Shown piece by piece: positions 1-7,952 of a stretch of 64,000 bases of DNA. The stretch lies in contig JAXGLZ010000002.1 in assembly GCA_040768925.1 (NCBI GenBank), positions 124,001 through 188,000 on the forward strand, in the 5' to 3' direction. Both the position numbers and the translations under genes were made by a program. This DNA is from CALNBC01 sp040768925. GTDB lineage: Bacteria; Bacillota; Clostridia; Christensenellales; CALWSW01. Position 1 is the first letter of the stretch; each line of letters opens with the position of its first letter. The notes below the pieces were generated by a model. It was not told the origin of the DNA. It did no database searches and saw only the letters and a list, made by a program, of their open reading frames with translations.

Positions 1-1047
1 ATCCTCGGGGCCCAGGAACGCTCCGTCGCCCTGGAATACGAGGTGTTCGCGAGCCTGCGAAAGCTGCTCACGGAGCATATCGACCGCATCAAAAACAACG
101 CCGGACTCCTCGCCGAGCTGGATTGCTACCGCTCCCTTGCGTCGGTCGCCGAAAGCTATGGATACTCCAGGCCAAAGCTGACCGCAGGCGGCAGGCTGAG
201 CATCACGGACGGCCGCCACCCGGTTGTGGAACGCTCGATGACGGGCTTTGTTCCGAACGATACCCTGTTGGACGGCGGCGAAAACCGGGTCCTGGTCATC
301 ACCGGGCCGAACATGGCGGGAAAAAGCACCTACATGCGCCAGGTCGCCCTGATCACGCTCATGGCGCACATCGGCTCCTTCGTTCCGGCAAAAAAGGCGG
401 AAATCCCGCTGACGGACAGGATATTCACCCGGGTCGGCGCGTCGGACGACCTGTCCTTCGGCCAAAGCACCTTTATGGTGGAAATGAGCGAGACCGCGAA
501 CATCCTCAACAACGCCACCGCCAAAAGCCTGCTGCTGCTGGATGAAATCGGCAGGGGCACCAGCACCTACGACGGTCTGAGTATCGCTTGGGCCGTGGTC
601 GAATACATTTGCGATAAGGCGAAAATCGGCGCAAAAACGCTTTTTGCCACGCATTTTCACGAATTAAGCGAGCTTGAGGGCCTGCTTGACGGCGTCGTCA
701 ATTACAGGATCACCGCGCGGGAATCGGGGGAGGATGTGATCTTCCTCAGGAAAATCGTCAGGGGCGGAACGGACAAGTCCTTCGGCATCCAGGTGGCCAG
801 GCTGGCCGGAATACCCCAGACGGTTATTGCCCGGGCAAAGGAGATCCTGCGAAAACTGGAGGCTGCGGAGATCAACCGCAGCGTGGAGAGCAAGGAAGAA
901 ACCGCTCCCCCCAGGAAGTACGCCGCGGTTTTGTCGGAATTGGCGGCGGTAAAGGCCGACGAACTCACCCCCTTTGAGGCGCTGGGGTTGTTATACGACC
1001 TGAGCGAAAAAGCGAGAGAAGCGCTCTGCGCCGCAAAACCGCAATGA
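1..1047 (+). CDS. mutS: DNA mismatch repair protein MutS (C-terminal part, 5' truncated by window)
   Basis: The reading frame is open from base 1, so only the C-terminal 348 codons of a protein normally about 870 aa long are present. It holds the end of the core/lever domain and the whole ABC-type ATPase: Walker A GPNMAGKST at about codons 101-110, the Walker B segment LLLLDEIGRGTSTYDG and the downstream TLFATHFHEL switch. A short C-terminal helical tail follows. MutS binds mismatches and recruits MutL in an ATP-dependent way. The gene is followed after 10 nt by mutL on the same strand, the usual Firmicute arrangement. Confidence 0.97.
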   Translation: MLGAQERSVALEYEVFASLRKLLTEHIDRIKNNAGLLAELDCYRSLASVAESYGYSRPKLTAGGRLSITDGRHPVVERSMTGFVPNDTLLDGGENRVLVITGPNMAGKSTYMRQVALITLMAHIGSFVPAKKAEIPLTDRIFTRVGASDDLSFGQSTFMVEMSETANILNNATAKSLLLLDEIGRGTSTYDGLSIAWAVVEYICDKAKIGAKTLFATHFHELSELEGLLDGVVNYRITARESGEDVIFLRKIVRGGTDKSFGIQVARLAGIPQTVIARAKEILRKLEAAEINRSVESKEETAPPRKYAAVLSELAAVKADELTPFEALGLLYDLSEKAREALCAAKPQ

Positions 1048-1057
1048 GGAACCTTTT

Positions 1058-2917
1058 ATGAAAATCAACATACTGGACTCTTTCACCGCAAACCGGATCG
1101 CTGCAGGCGAGGTTGTTGAACGTCCTGTTTCCGTCGTCAAGGAGCTTGTTGAAAATTCCGTCGATGCCGGCGCGACCATGATCTCCATCGAGATCGAGGA
1201 AGGCGGCATCAAAAAAATAAGGGTTTCGGACAACGGGTCCGGAATCGAGCCCGAGGACTGCGCCCTCGCATTTGCGCGGCACGCCACCAGCAAGATCAAA
1301 ACCCCCGGCGATCTTGACGCGATCTTGACCCTGGGCTTTCGGGGAGAGGCGCTGTGCTCGATCGCCGCTGTCGCCCAGGTGGAACTTACAAGCAGGGTCA
1401 AAGGCGGGGAAGAGGGGGCCCGCGCACGCATCCATGGCGGCGAACTGTTGGAAAACGGCCCCTTCGGCTGCCCGGAAGGAACCTCCGTCCTCGTTGAGAA
1501 CCTGTTTTTCAACACGCCGGCAAGGCTGGAATTCCTCAAAACCCCGGCAAGGGAGGCGGGGGATGTGGCGGCCTATATCGCCCACGCAATCATGGGCAAT
1601 CCGGAAATCGCCTTCAGCTTTACAAGCGATGGCAAACAGATCTACAGAAGCCCCGGAAGGGGTGATCTGCTCTATACCCTTTTTACGGTTTACGGCAGGG
1701 AGATCGTAAACAAGATCGCCCATGTGGATCACGAGCTGAACGGCATACGCGTCCAGGGGTATGTGACCTATTCGGAAGCCGCGCGGAGCAACAGAAATTA
1801 TCAGTCTTTTTTTGTCAACCGGAGGTACATCCAGTCGGCGCAGCTTTCGGCTGTGCTTTCCCAGGCCTTCGGAACAAGGCTCACGGTGGGCAGATTCCCC
1901 CTTTGCGCGCTGCACATCGATCTGCCCGCCGATTCGGTTGACGTGAACATCCACCCGAACAAGCTGCAGGTCCGGTTCAGGGACAACGGCGCGGTGATCA
2001 GCGCGCTGAAAACCGCGGTCGAGCTGGCGATCGGGGAAAAATACGCTTATGAGTGGACCCCGCCGCCGATGCCGAGGGAGGATAACGCCACCCTTCGGGC
2101 GATGCAGCGGGAATACCAATACAAGATCGGCGAGCTTGAAAAACCCCGGCCGCTCAGGCGGGAGGACCTGGCCACAAGGCAGGAAAGCCGCCCGCTGATG
2201 CCGGAAATCAAGCCGGACCAGCAATTGATCGACGATTCGTTCATCCGTTCGATGGTGATCCCCGTCAGGGCGGCGAAAGTGGGCTATATCCTGAGCGAAA
2301 ACGCCGGAAGGCTCCCCAAAAAGAGCGCTCCTTTCTTTGATCCGAACACGGACAGCTTCAGGATCCTCGGCCAGGTTTTCGGCACCTATATCGCGGTGGA
2401 GCTGAAAAACGTTTTATACCTGATCGACCAGCACGCGGCCCATGAGCGCATCCTTTACGACAAATTGATGGTGAACGAAAGCCGGCCCCTTGGTTCCCAG
2501 CGCGTCATCGGCGCCGAGCAGATCATGCTCACCCAGCTCGAGCACACGATGCTGCTGGAAAACGAAGCCCTTGTTCAGAACCTCGGCTTTGAATACGAAC
2601 TCAAAAAGGGGGAACGGGTCAATCTCCTTGGCGTGCCCGTTTCCTTTGAAGCCGTTAACGGAACCGAGTTTTTCAGGAACGTGCTGGACTCCCTGGCAGA
2701 CAACAGGGATATTCAGGACGATGAGCGCAAAAGAAGAGCGGTGGCGACAACGGCCTGCAAGCACGCGATCAAAGGAAACGAAAGGCTGACCGAAACACAG
2801 ATCAGCCTGATCCTTTCCCAGATGAACGAACTGGGGGAACTGCACTGCCCCCACGGCCGCCCGATCGTCGTAAGCATAACCAGAAGGGACCTGGACAAGC
2901 TTTTTTACAGAGTATGA
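1058..2917 (+). CDS. mutL: DNA mismatch repair protein MutL
   Basis: 619 aa. The N-terminal GHKL ATPase shows ELVENSVDAGA, DNGSGI and TLGFRGEAL in the first 100 residues. A variable linker lies around residues 335-425, followed by the dimerisation/endonuclease domain. The metal-binding endonuclease signature begins DQHAAHE at residue 457, and ACKHAIK and CPHGRP are also present, so this is the endonuclease-type MutL of bacteria without MutH. The last acidic position of the DQHA(X)2E(X)4E motif is Asp468 rather than Glu. The ATG follows an AGGAACC ribosome-binding site. The stop overlaps the miaA start (ATGA). Confidence 0.97.
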   Translation: MKINILDSFTANRIAAGEVVERPVSVVKELVENSVDAGATMISIEIEEGGIKKIRVSDNGSGIEPEDCALAFARHATSKIKTPGDLDAILTLGFRGEALCSIAAVAQVELTSRVKGGEEGARARIHGGELLENGPFGCPEGTSVLVENLFFNTPARLEFLKTPAREAGDVAAYIAHAIMGNPEIAFSFTSDGKQIYRSPGRGDLLYTLFTVYGREIVNKIAHVDHELNGIRVQGYVTYSEAARSNRNYQSFFVNRRYIQSAQLSAVLSQAFGTRLTVGRFPLCALHIDLPADSVDVNIHPNKLQVRFRDNGAVISALKTAVELAIGEKYAYEWTPPPMPREDNATLRAMQREYQYKIGELEKPRPLRREDLATRQESRPLMPEIKPDQQLIDDSFIRSMVIPVRAAKVGYILSENAGRLPKKSAPFFDPNTDSFRILGQVFGTYIAVELKNVLYLIDQHAAHERILYDKLMVNESRPLGSQRVIGAEQIMLTQLEHTMLLENEALVQNLGFEYELKKGERVNLLGVPVSFEAVNGTEFFRNVLDSLADNRDIQDDERKRRAVATTACKHAIKGNERLTETQISLILSQMNELGELHCPHGRPIVVSITRRDLDKLFYRV

Positions 2918-3852
2918 ACAGAAAGCAGCCCCTTGCCGTCATCGTCGGGCCCACCGCCGGCGGCAAGACCGCCATTGCGGTGGAACTTGCAAAAAGACTG
3001 GGCGGAGAGGTGATCTCCGCCGATTCGGTTGCGGTTTATACCGGCTTGGATATCGGCTCCGCAAAGCCGACAAAGGCCGAAAGGCAGGGGATCCCCCACC
3101 ATATGATCGACTGCGCGGACCCCGCGGAAAGCTTTACCGTTTCCGATTACCAGCAGCGCGCCCGAGCTGCGATTGAAGGCGTTCATTCCCGGGGCAATCT
3201 TCCGATCCTGGCCGGGGGAACCGGGCTGTACGTCAACGCGGTGATCAGCGACCTTGGCTTCACCGACGCGGGCAGGGACGAAGCTTTCCGCCTTGAATGG
3301 GTCAAAAGGGAGCGGGAACTTCCCGGAAGCGCCTATGCCGCGCTTGAAAAAGCGGATCAAAAACGGGCAAAGGAGCTTCACAGGAACGATTTCCAGCGTG
3401 TTCTGCGCGCGCTGGAGGTGTTTCATCTGACCGGCCGCCCGATGTCTGAGCAAAACGGGGATTTCCAAAAGAGCGAATCCCCGTACCGCCTCGCGGTCGC
3501 CGGGCTGACGATGCCGAGGGAGCTTTTATATGCCCGGATCGAACAGCGGGTGGACCAGATGCTGTCTAACGGGCTGGTTTTGGAAGTACAGGGCCTTCTG
3601 GATGCGGGGCTTGACCCGAACGCGCCTTCCTTGCAGGGGTTGGGATACAAAGAAATCATCGCGTATTTGGCCGGAAAGCAAACGCTTGAGCAGGCCGTCG
3701 AACTGATCAGGCAGAATACCAGGCGTTTTGCCAAGCGCCAGCTGACCTGGTTCAGGCGGGATGCGCGCACGGTGTGGTTCGACGTTTCGGAATGCTCCAA
3801 ACCGGCGCTTGCAGACAGAATCGAGGATTTTTTCGAACATGCATTGCAATAA
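2914..3852 (+). CDS. miaA: tRNA dimethylallyltransferase MiaA
   Basis: 312 aa, normal length. MiaA transfers the dimethylallyl group to N6 of A37 in tRNAs that read UNN codons. The P-loop GPTAGGKT is at residues 11-18, followed by the DSVAVYTGLDIGSAKP region, GGTGLYVNAV, and the C-terminal QGLGYKEI and KRQLTWFRRD motifs. The start codon overlaps the mutL stop by 4 nt, so translation is probably coupled in a mutS-mutL-miaA operon. Confidence 0.97.
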   Translation: MNRKQPLAVIVGPTAGGKTAIAVELAKRLGGEVISADSVAVYTGLDIGSAKPTKAERQGIPHHMIDCADPAESFTVSDYQQRARAAIEGVHSRGNLPILAGGTGLYVNAVISDLGFTDAGRDEAFRLEWVKRERELPGSAYAALEKADQKRAKELHRNDFQRVLRALEVFHLTGRPMSEQNGDFQKSESPYRLAVAGLTMPRELLYARIEQRVDQMLSNGLVLEVQGLLDAGLDPNAPSLQGLGYKEIIAYLAGKQTLEQAVELIRQNTRRFAKRQLTWFRRDARTVWFDVSECSKPALADRIEDFFEHALQ

Positions 3853-5152
3853 CGAACTGGAATTGAAAACAAGGGAACTTCTCTTGCGGGATTACGGGGT
3901 CCGAAGCGAAATCGCCGCGCTTGTGGACGCGGCGCAAGGCGAGGTTTCCCGCCGTTTCAACGAGGTGGACAAGGTCTGCGCAATCAATCAGTACAAGGTG
4001 CTGTCCGCTTTTCAAAAGGAGCGGATAGCCCTTCGCCATTTCAGCCCCACCACCGGCTACGGCTATGACGACGACGGCCGGGACGCCCTGGACCGCGTGT
4101 TTGCCCGCTGCATGGGGGCGGAGGACGCCCTCGTCCGGCCGCAGATCGTTTCCGGCACCCACGCCCTGGCCCTGATGCTCTTTGGCGTGCTTCGACCGGG
4201 GGACGAGCTGCTTTCGGTCACCGGCAAACCCTATGACACGCTGGAAACCACGATCGGGATTTCTGGGGATTCTTCATCCTCATTAAAATCGATGGGCGTA
4301 ACCTATTCCCAGGTGGAGCTTGGCGGGGACGGGGGAATCGATGTTGAAGCTGCCGCCGCGGCGATAAACGAAAGAACCAAAGTGGTGCACATCCAGCGTT
4401 CCCGGGGCTACGAATGGCGGCGGGCCTTGACGGTCGACGAAATCGGCAGGGCGATATCCGCCGTCAAAACCGCAAAGCCCGGCGTGATCGTCACGGTGGA
4501 CAATTGCTACGGCGAGTTCACGGCGGCTGCGGAACCCGCCGCGGCCGGCGCGGATCTGATGGCCGGCTCGCTGATCAAAAACCCGGGCGGCGGGATCGCA
4601 CCCACGGGCGGCTATATCGCCGGAAGAAGGGATCTTATTGAACTGGTGGCCGAAAGGCTGACTGTGCCGGGGATCGGCAGGGAGGTGGGGTCTTACGCCG
4701 GGTCCTACGCGCCGTTTTACCAGGGGCTTTTCCTTGCTCCCCACGTGGTCGCGGGCTGTCTGAAGGGCGCGATCCTCGCTTCGCGGGTTTTTGAAAAGCT
4801 GGGGTTTGACGTCCTTCCCAAATGGGATGAAAGCAGGGAGGATATCATCCAGGCCGTGCGTTTCTTTCAGCCAGAGCCTTTGATCTCCTTCTGCCGCAGC
4901 ATTCAGAAGGCCTCCCCGGTGGACAGCTTTGCCACTCCGGAGCCCTGGGATATGCCGGGTTACCAATGCCAGGTGATCATGGCCGCCGGCGCGTTCGTCC
5001 AGGGTTCTTCGATCGAGCTCAGCGTGGACGCCCCCATAACCCCGCCTTACATCGCTTATATGCAGGGCGGGCTGACTTACGAGCACGTAAAGCTCGCCAT
5101 AATGTCCGCCGTTTCGGATATGGTGACCGAAGGCCATGCTTCGATGGAATAA
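3839..5152 (+). CDS. PLP-dependent methionine gamma-lyase family protein (YnbB / 'aluminum resistance' family)
   Basis: 437 aa from the ATG at 3839, which overlaps the end of miaA by 14 nt; an upstream in-frame start would overlap miaA much more. It is a fold-type I PLP enzyme. The segment AGSLIKNPGGGIAPTGGYIAG carries the presumed PLP lysine, and DNCYGEFT is the cofactor-binding aspartate region. It matches the family annotated as methionine gamma-lyase or aluminum resistance protein (Bacillus YnbB), which also lies downstream of miaA in other Firmicutes. The true substrate of this family is poorly established, so I do not assign a reaction. Confidence 0.88.
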   Translation: MHCNNELELKTRELLLRDYGVRSEIAALVDAAQGEVSRRFNEVDKVCAINQYKVLSAFQKERIALRHFSPTTGYGYDDDGRDALDRVFARCMGAEDALVRPQIVSGTHALALMLFGVLRPGDELLSVTGKPYDTLETTIGISGDSSSSLKSMGVTYSQVELGGDGGIDVEAAAAAINERTKVVHIQRSRGYEWRRALTVDEIGRAISAVKTAKPGVIVTVDNCYGEFTAAAEPAAAGADLMAGSLIKNPGGGIAPTGGYIAGRRDLIELVAERLTVPGIGREVGSYAGSYAPFYQGLFLAPHVVAGCLKGAILASRVFEKLGFDVLPKWDESREDIIQAVRFFQPEPLISFCRSIQKASPVDSFATPEPWDMPGYQCQVIMAAGAFVQGSSIELSVDAPITPPYIAYMQGGLTYEHVKLAIMSAVSDMVTEGHASME

Positions 5153-5177
5153 AAAAGGCCCCGTCAAGATGAAGGAG

Positions 5178-5200
5178 CCCTGCTGCCAGGGTTATTCTTA
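5178..5200. terminator. Weak intrinsic terminator candidate after the mutSL operon
   Basis: A short hairpin (CCCTG, loop, CAGGG) is followed by a T-rich stretch (TTATTCTTATT) on the plus strand. It lies between the convergent ends of the YnbB-like gene and lexA. The stem is only 5 bp. Confidence 0.3.
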
Positions 5201-5233
5201 TTCTGCCCGTATCGTTTTTCAGCCCGTTTCAGT

Positions 5234-5860
5234 CTACATTGAACGGACCAGGGCGACGACCTTGCCGACGATGGAAATCTCCCTGATGTCGGCGTAGATC
5301 GGTTGCATAAAGCTGTTTTCCGGCTGGAGACGAACGCGGTCGCCCTCCCTGTAAAGGCGCTTGACGGTGGCGCCGCACTCGTCGCTCATCCGTTCCGGAA
5401 TGAGGGCGACGACGATATCGCCGTTATAAATCTGGGCGCCGGGCTGAATGACGAGCTGGTCGCCGTCCAGAATCCCCGCGTTGATCATGCTTTCACCCTT
5501 GACAGTGAGGATGAAGGATTCCTCGCTGCGAACGAGGGAGAGGGGGAGGGTAACATACCCCTGGATTTCTTCCTGGGCGAGGATCGGAGCGCCGGCGGTA
5601 ACCTTGCCGACAACGGGGGTCTGGTGCATCTTGGTCTTGTTGCGCTGAACCTCGACGAGTTCGATCGCCCTGGGCTTTGTTGGGTCCCTGCGGATCAGGC
5701 CCTTGCGCTCAAGGCGCTCCAGATGGCCGTGCACGGTAGAGGTGGATTTCAGCCCCACAGCTTCGCAAATTTCCCTGACGGAAGGGGGATAGCCTTTTTC
5801 TTCCTGATGGGCTTTGATGTATTCGTATATGATCCGCTGGGGATTGCTGAGCTTTTGCAT
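5234..5860 (-). CDS. lexA: SOS repressor LexA
   Basis: 208 aa from the ATG at 5860, chosen because GGAGGA lies just upstream; an in-frame TTG at 5872 would place the ribosome-binding site inside the gene. The N-terminal winged helix-turn-helix spans about residues 1-65. The C-terminal S24 peptidase domain shows the Ala89-Gly90 self-cleavage site (VTAGAPI), catalytic Ser124 (KGESMINAG) and Lys167 (ATVKRLY). LexA represses DNA damage genes until RecA filaments trigger autocleavage. Its own promoter carries two candidate SOS boxes. Confidence 0.97.
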   Translation of the reverse strand: MQKLSNPQRIIYEYIKAHQEEKGYPPSVREICEAVGLKSTSTVHGHLERLERKGLIRRDPTKPRAIELVEVQRNKTKMHQTPVVGKVTAGAPILAQEEIQGYVTLPLSLVRSEESFILTVKGESMINAGILDGDQLVIQPGAQIYNGDIVVALIPERMSDECGATVKRLYREGDRVRLQPENSFMQPIYADIREISIVGKVVALVRSM

Positions 5861-5869
5861 GGTGTCCTC

Positions 5870-5883
5870 CAAACGAGCATTCG
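5870..5883. promoter_or_regulatory. SOS box 2, weaker, just upstream of the lexA ribosome-binding site
   Basis: CAAAC-GAGC-ATTCG has two mismatches from CGAAC-N4-GTTCG. It lies between the lexA -10 and the start codon, a position suited to autoregulation. Confidence 0.5.
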
Positions 5884-5896
5884 CGTTGTTACGGTG

Positions 5897-5924
5897 ATTA
5901 TACCATACTCAAAGAAAATGTCAA
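5897..5924 (-). promoter_or_regulatory. lexA promoter
   Basis: Minus-strand -35 TTGACA (5919-5924) and -10 TATAAT (5897-5902) with a 16-nt spacer. The -35 hexamer overlaps the upstream SOS box, so LexA binding there would block RNA polymerase. Confidence 0.85.
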
Positions 5925-5935
5925 ACGAATGTTCG
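5922..5935. promoter_or_regulatory. SOS box (LexA operator) 1, shared by lexA and the divergent small gene
   Basis: The plus strand reads CAAAC-GAAT-GTTCG, one mismatch from the Gram-positive SOS palindrome CGAAC-N4-GTTCG. It overlaps the lexA -35 and lies about 30 bp 5' of the divergent Cys-rich gene. Confidence 0.8.
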
Positions 5936-5966
5936 CAATTTTTTGGATTTAAGAGGACTTGTTCTC

Positions 5967-6230
5967 ATGAAAAAATGCGTTTTATACGACCGTGAATGCA
6001 TGGAGTGCGGCGAATGCAACCTATGCGATCTGGAACCGGGAAAACTTTGCGACAATTGCATGCGCTGCGTTGAAAGCGGGTCGGATTACAGCGAAGTCGT
6101 CATCGAGGACATTGTCGACGGCGTTGAAAACGCCCTTCCTGTCGAGCCGGCGCCGGATAGCAGAGAACTGCGAGAAGCCTGGCAAAAGCTCGGGGCTTCC
6201 GGGCTTTGGAAAAACGGGGAAGACGGTTGA
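5967..6230 (+). CDS. Small cysteine-rich protein divergent from lexA (unknown function)
   Basis: 87 aa from the ATG at 5967, preceded by AGAGGA. The N-terminal 40 residues hold nine cysteines in closely spaced pairs (CMECGECNLCDL, CDNCMRC), which suggests a zinc or iron-sulfur cluster site. The rest is acidic and probably helical. Short proteins of this type with a conserved CDNC motif occur widely in Clostridia, to my knowledge without an assigned function. The gene is divergent from lexA across an SOS box, so DNA damage control is possible. I see no convincing plus-strand promoter hexamers. Confidence 0.75.
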   Translation: MKKCVLYDRECMECGECNLCDLEPGKLCDNCMRCVESGSDYSEVVIEDIVDGVENALPVEPAPDSRELREAWQKLGASGLWKNGEDG

Positions 6231-6239
6231 CCCTGCCGG

Positions 6240-7298
6240 TCAATCCTCCCTTAATTTGACCGCTCTCGCCGCCTGACGGCGCCTTTCGTCCGTCTGCGCG
6301 GCGTAGTGCTTTTTGGTGGTGTTAACGTCCTTGTGGCCCAAAACGTCCGCGACGACGTAAATATCCCCAGTTTCCTGATAAAGCATGGTGCCGTACGTGC
6401 TCCTGAGCTTGTGGGGCGAGATCTTTTTCAGCGGAACCGCGGAAGAGCAGTATTTTTTGACCAGGTTCTCCACCGCGCGCACCGTCAGGCGCTTTTTTTG
6501 AAGGGAGAGGAAGAGCGCTTTTTCGTTTCCCGGCGCCGCTGTTATGGCGTTGCGTTCCTCAAAATAATCCGAAAGGGCCGCGGCCACCTCGTCTGAAAAA
6601 TAGAGGATCACCTGGCTCCCGCCTTTTCGGGTGACCTTGAATCCGTTGACGGAAAAATCAAAATCATCCATATTCAGCCCCACAAGCTCGCTGACGCGAA
6701 TCCCGGTGCCAAGGAAAAGGGTGAGTATCGCCGCGTCCCGCAGCCGTGTTTTTTTGTGGAAAGCCTTTTCGCGCTCGGAAAGGGCGGCTCCGCTGTCCAC
6801 CGAATCCAGAAGATCCGCGACTTCGTCGGCCTCCAGCCGGATGATCGGTTTTTCATGCAGCTTTGGTGTATCCAGAAGGGAAGCGGGATTGTTCGAAATT
6901 TTCTGCTTCTTATAGAAGTATTTGAACAGCGAGCGGAGGGAGGCGATCTTCCTGGCTTTTGCGCGCTCCCGGTTTTTGACGGGATTGCCCTCTTCGTCCT
7001 CATAGAGGGAGACATATGAAATATACCTCTCCAGATCATCCAGAGAGATCTCGTCAAGGTCTTTCAAGGCATAGCCGGCGGGGGAAACGCCCTTGCCGTC
7101 GTCGCGCACATTTGCGAGATATCTGAAAAAAATGCGCAGGTCGATGGCGTATTCGTACCGCGTCATGGCGGAGGTTCGGTCCGCAATACCCATGAAGAAT
7201 TCTTCGCAAAAGGGGGGCAGCTCGGTCATCAGCTGCCTTGTGCGCAGGGTGTAATCGCGGTCCCGCTGGGCCGCGTAGCTTTCAGTTGCTCGTGCCAT
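6240..7298 (-). CDS. Tyrosine recombinase, XerS-like
   Basis: 352 aa. The catalytic set is complete: Arg201 (GTGIRVSEL), Lys225 (TRKGGS), His296 and Arg299 (SPHKLRS), His322 (LGHKDV) and nucleophile Tyr332. The length and the extended N-terminal SAM-like domain (LPPFCEEFF near residue 27) look more like the roughly 356-aa XerS of streptococci than the roughly 300-aa XerC/XerD. The start is ATG with GGAG upstream. It is convergent with the Cys-rich gene and downstream of a 13-bp inverted repeat that overlaps its promoter. A housekeeping Xer role is likelier than a mobile-element integrase because no element surrounds it. Confidence 0.85.
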   Translation of the reverse strand: MARATESYAAQRDRDYTLRTRQLMTELPPFCEEFFMGIADRTSAMTRYEYAIDLRIFFRYLANVRDDGKGVSPAGYALKDLDEISLDDLERYISYVSLYEDEEGNPVKNRERAKARKIASLRSLFKYFYKKQKISNNPASLLDTPKLHEKPIIRLEADEVADLLDSVDSGAALSEREKAFHKKTRLRDAAILTLFLGTGIRVSELVGLNMDDFDFSVNGFKVTRKGGSQVILYFSDEVAAALSDYFEERNAITAAPGNEKALFLSLQKKRLTVRAVENLVKKYCSSAVPLKKISPHKLRSTYGTMLYQETGDIYVVADVLGHKDVNTTKKHYAAQTDERRRQAARAVKLRED

Positions 7299-7317
7299 GG
7301 TGATCTCCGATCAGCTT

Positions 7318-7356
7318 TACTGTGTTTCCATTCTATACCATCTATTCGTAAAAGGC
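7318..7356 (-). promoter_or_regulatory. Promoter of the XerS-like recombinase
   Basis: On the minus strand, -35 TTGCCT sits in the centre of the adjacent inverted repeat and -10 TAGAAT lies 17 nt downstream. Occupancy of the repeat by the recombinase or another factor would therefore affect transcription. Confidence 0.6.
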
Positions 7357-7372
7357 AAGTTTTACGAATAGA
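7341..7372. repeat. Perfect 13-bp inverted repeat with 6-bp spacer; candidate recombination (dif-like) site
   Basis: The left arm TCTATTCGTAAAA and right arm TTTTACGAATAGA are perfect complements separated by GGCAAG. Tyrosine recombinase core sites consist of 11-13 bp arms flanking 6-8 bp; Xer sites use a 6-bp spacer and A/T-rich inner ends, as here. It lies 43 bp upstream of the recombinase start, the relative position of dif_SL beside xerS. It could instead be an autoregulatory operator. It has no U-tract, so it is not a typical terminator. Confidence 0.6.
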
Positions 7373-7390
7373 TTCCCTTGCAAACCAGCG

Positions 7391-7410
7391 CAGCCCGCTT
7401 TGGCGGGCTG
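7391..7410. other. Hairpin between rnhA and the recombinase palindrome
   Basis: CAGCCCGC-TTTG-GCGGGCTG is a perfect 8-bp stem with a 4-nt loop. It could end the rnhA transcript, but no T-run follows on either strand. Confidence 0.45.
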
Positions 7411-7475
7411 CTTGCGTAAAACTTGGAGTTTGTGCTTGATTGCGCGTGAAATACGAATCGTTTGCTTTACAAACA

Positions 7476-7916
7476 CTACTGCGCGTTGGCCTTGATCTCG
7501 CCCGTTGCCAGCTTGTCGCAAAGGTTGTTCAGCTCGTTGTCCGAATGGCCTTTGACCTTGTGCCAGCCGATCCTGTGGATTTTCGACAATCGGACCAGCT
7601 CCTGCCAAAGATCCGCGTTCTCCACCGGTTTTTTATCCGCCTTTTTCCAACCGTTGCCGATCCAGGAATCGATCCACCCGTTTAAAAACGCGTTGCACAG
7701 GTACGCGCTGTCCGTAAAAATCTCCACCTCACAGGGCCTGTTCAGCGCCTGCAACGCCTTGATCGCCGCGGTGAGCTCCATGCGATTGTTGGTCGTCAGC
7801 GGCTCGTAACCCGAAATCTCTTTTCGGTATTCCCCGTAAATCAGCACGGCCGCCCAACCGCCCGGTCCGGGATTGCCGGAACACGCGCCGTCTGTATAAA
7901 TCGTCACCGGAGCCAT
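7476..7916 (-). CDS. rnhA: Ribonuclease HI
   Basis: 146 aa, typical length. The catalytic carboxylates are all present: Asp9 (YTDGACSGNPGPGG), Glu47 (RMELTA), Asp69 (TDSAY) and Asp134 (CDKLA), with His124 in VKGHSDNE. RNase HI degrades the RNA strand of RNA-DNA hybrids, such as R-loops and primers. The start is ATG with a purine-rich AGAGAG upstream. Confidence 0.96.
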   Translation of the reverse strand: MAPVTIYTDGACSGNPGPGGWAAVLIYGEYRKEISGYEPLTTNNRMELTAAIKALQALNRPCEVEIFTDSAYLCNAFLNGWIDSWIGNGWKKADKKPVENADLWQELVRLSKIHRIGWHKVKGHSDNELNNLCDKLATGEIKANAQ

Positions 7917-7952
7917 TTGCGGCTCTCTGTATTAGTTAATTTATTCACAATA

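Noticed and set aside
965..2224. 419-aa open frame on the minus strand
   Set aside because: Antisense to mutL, biased composition, no family resemblance.
7415..7470. Partial matches to the recombinase palindrome (CGTAAAACTTG, TACGAAT) near rnhA
   Set aside because: Only half-arm length and not properly spaced; probably chance, so not called as a second site.
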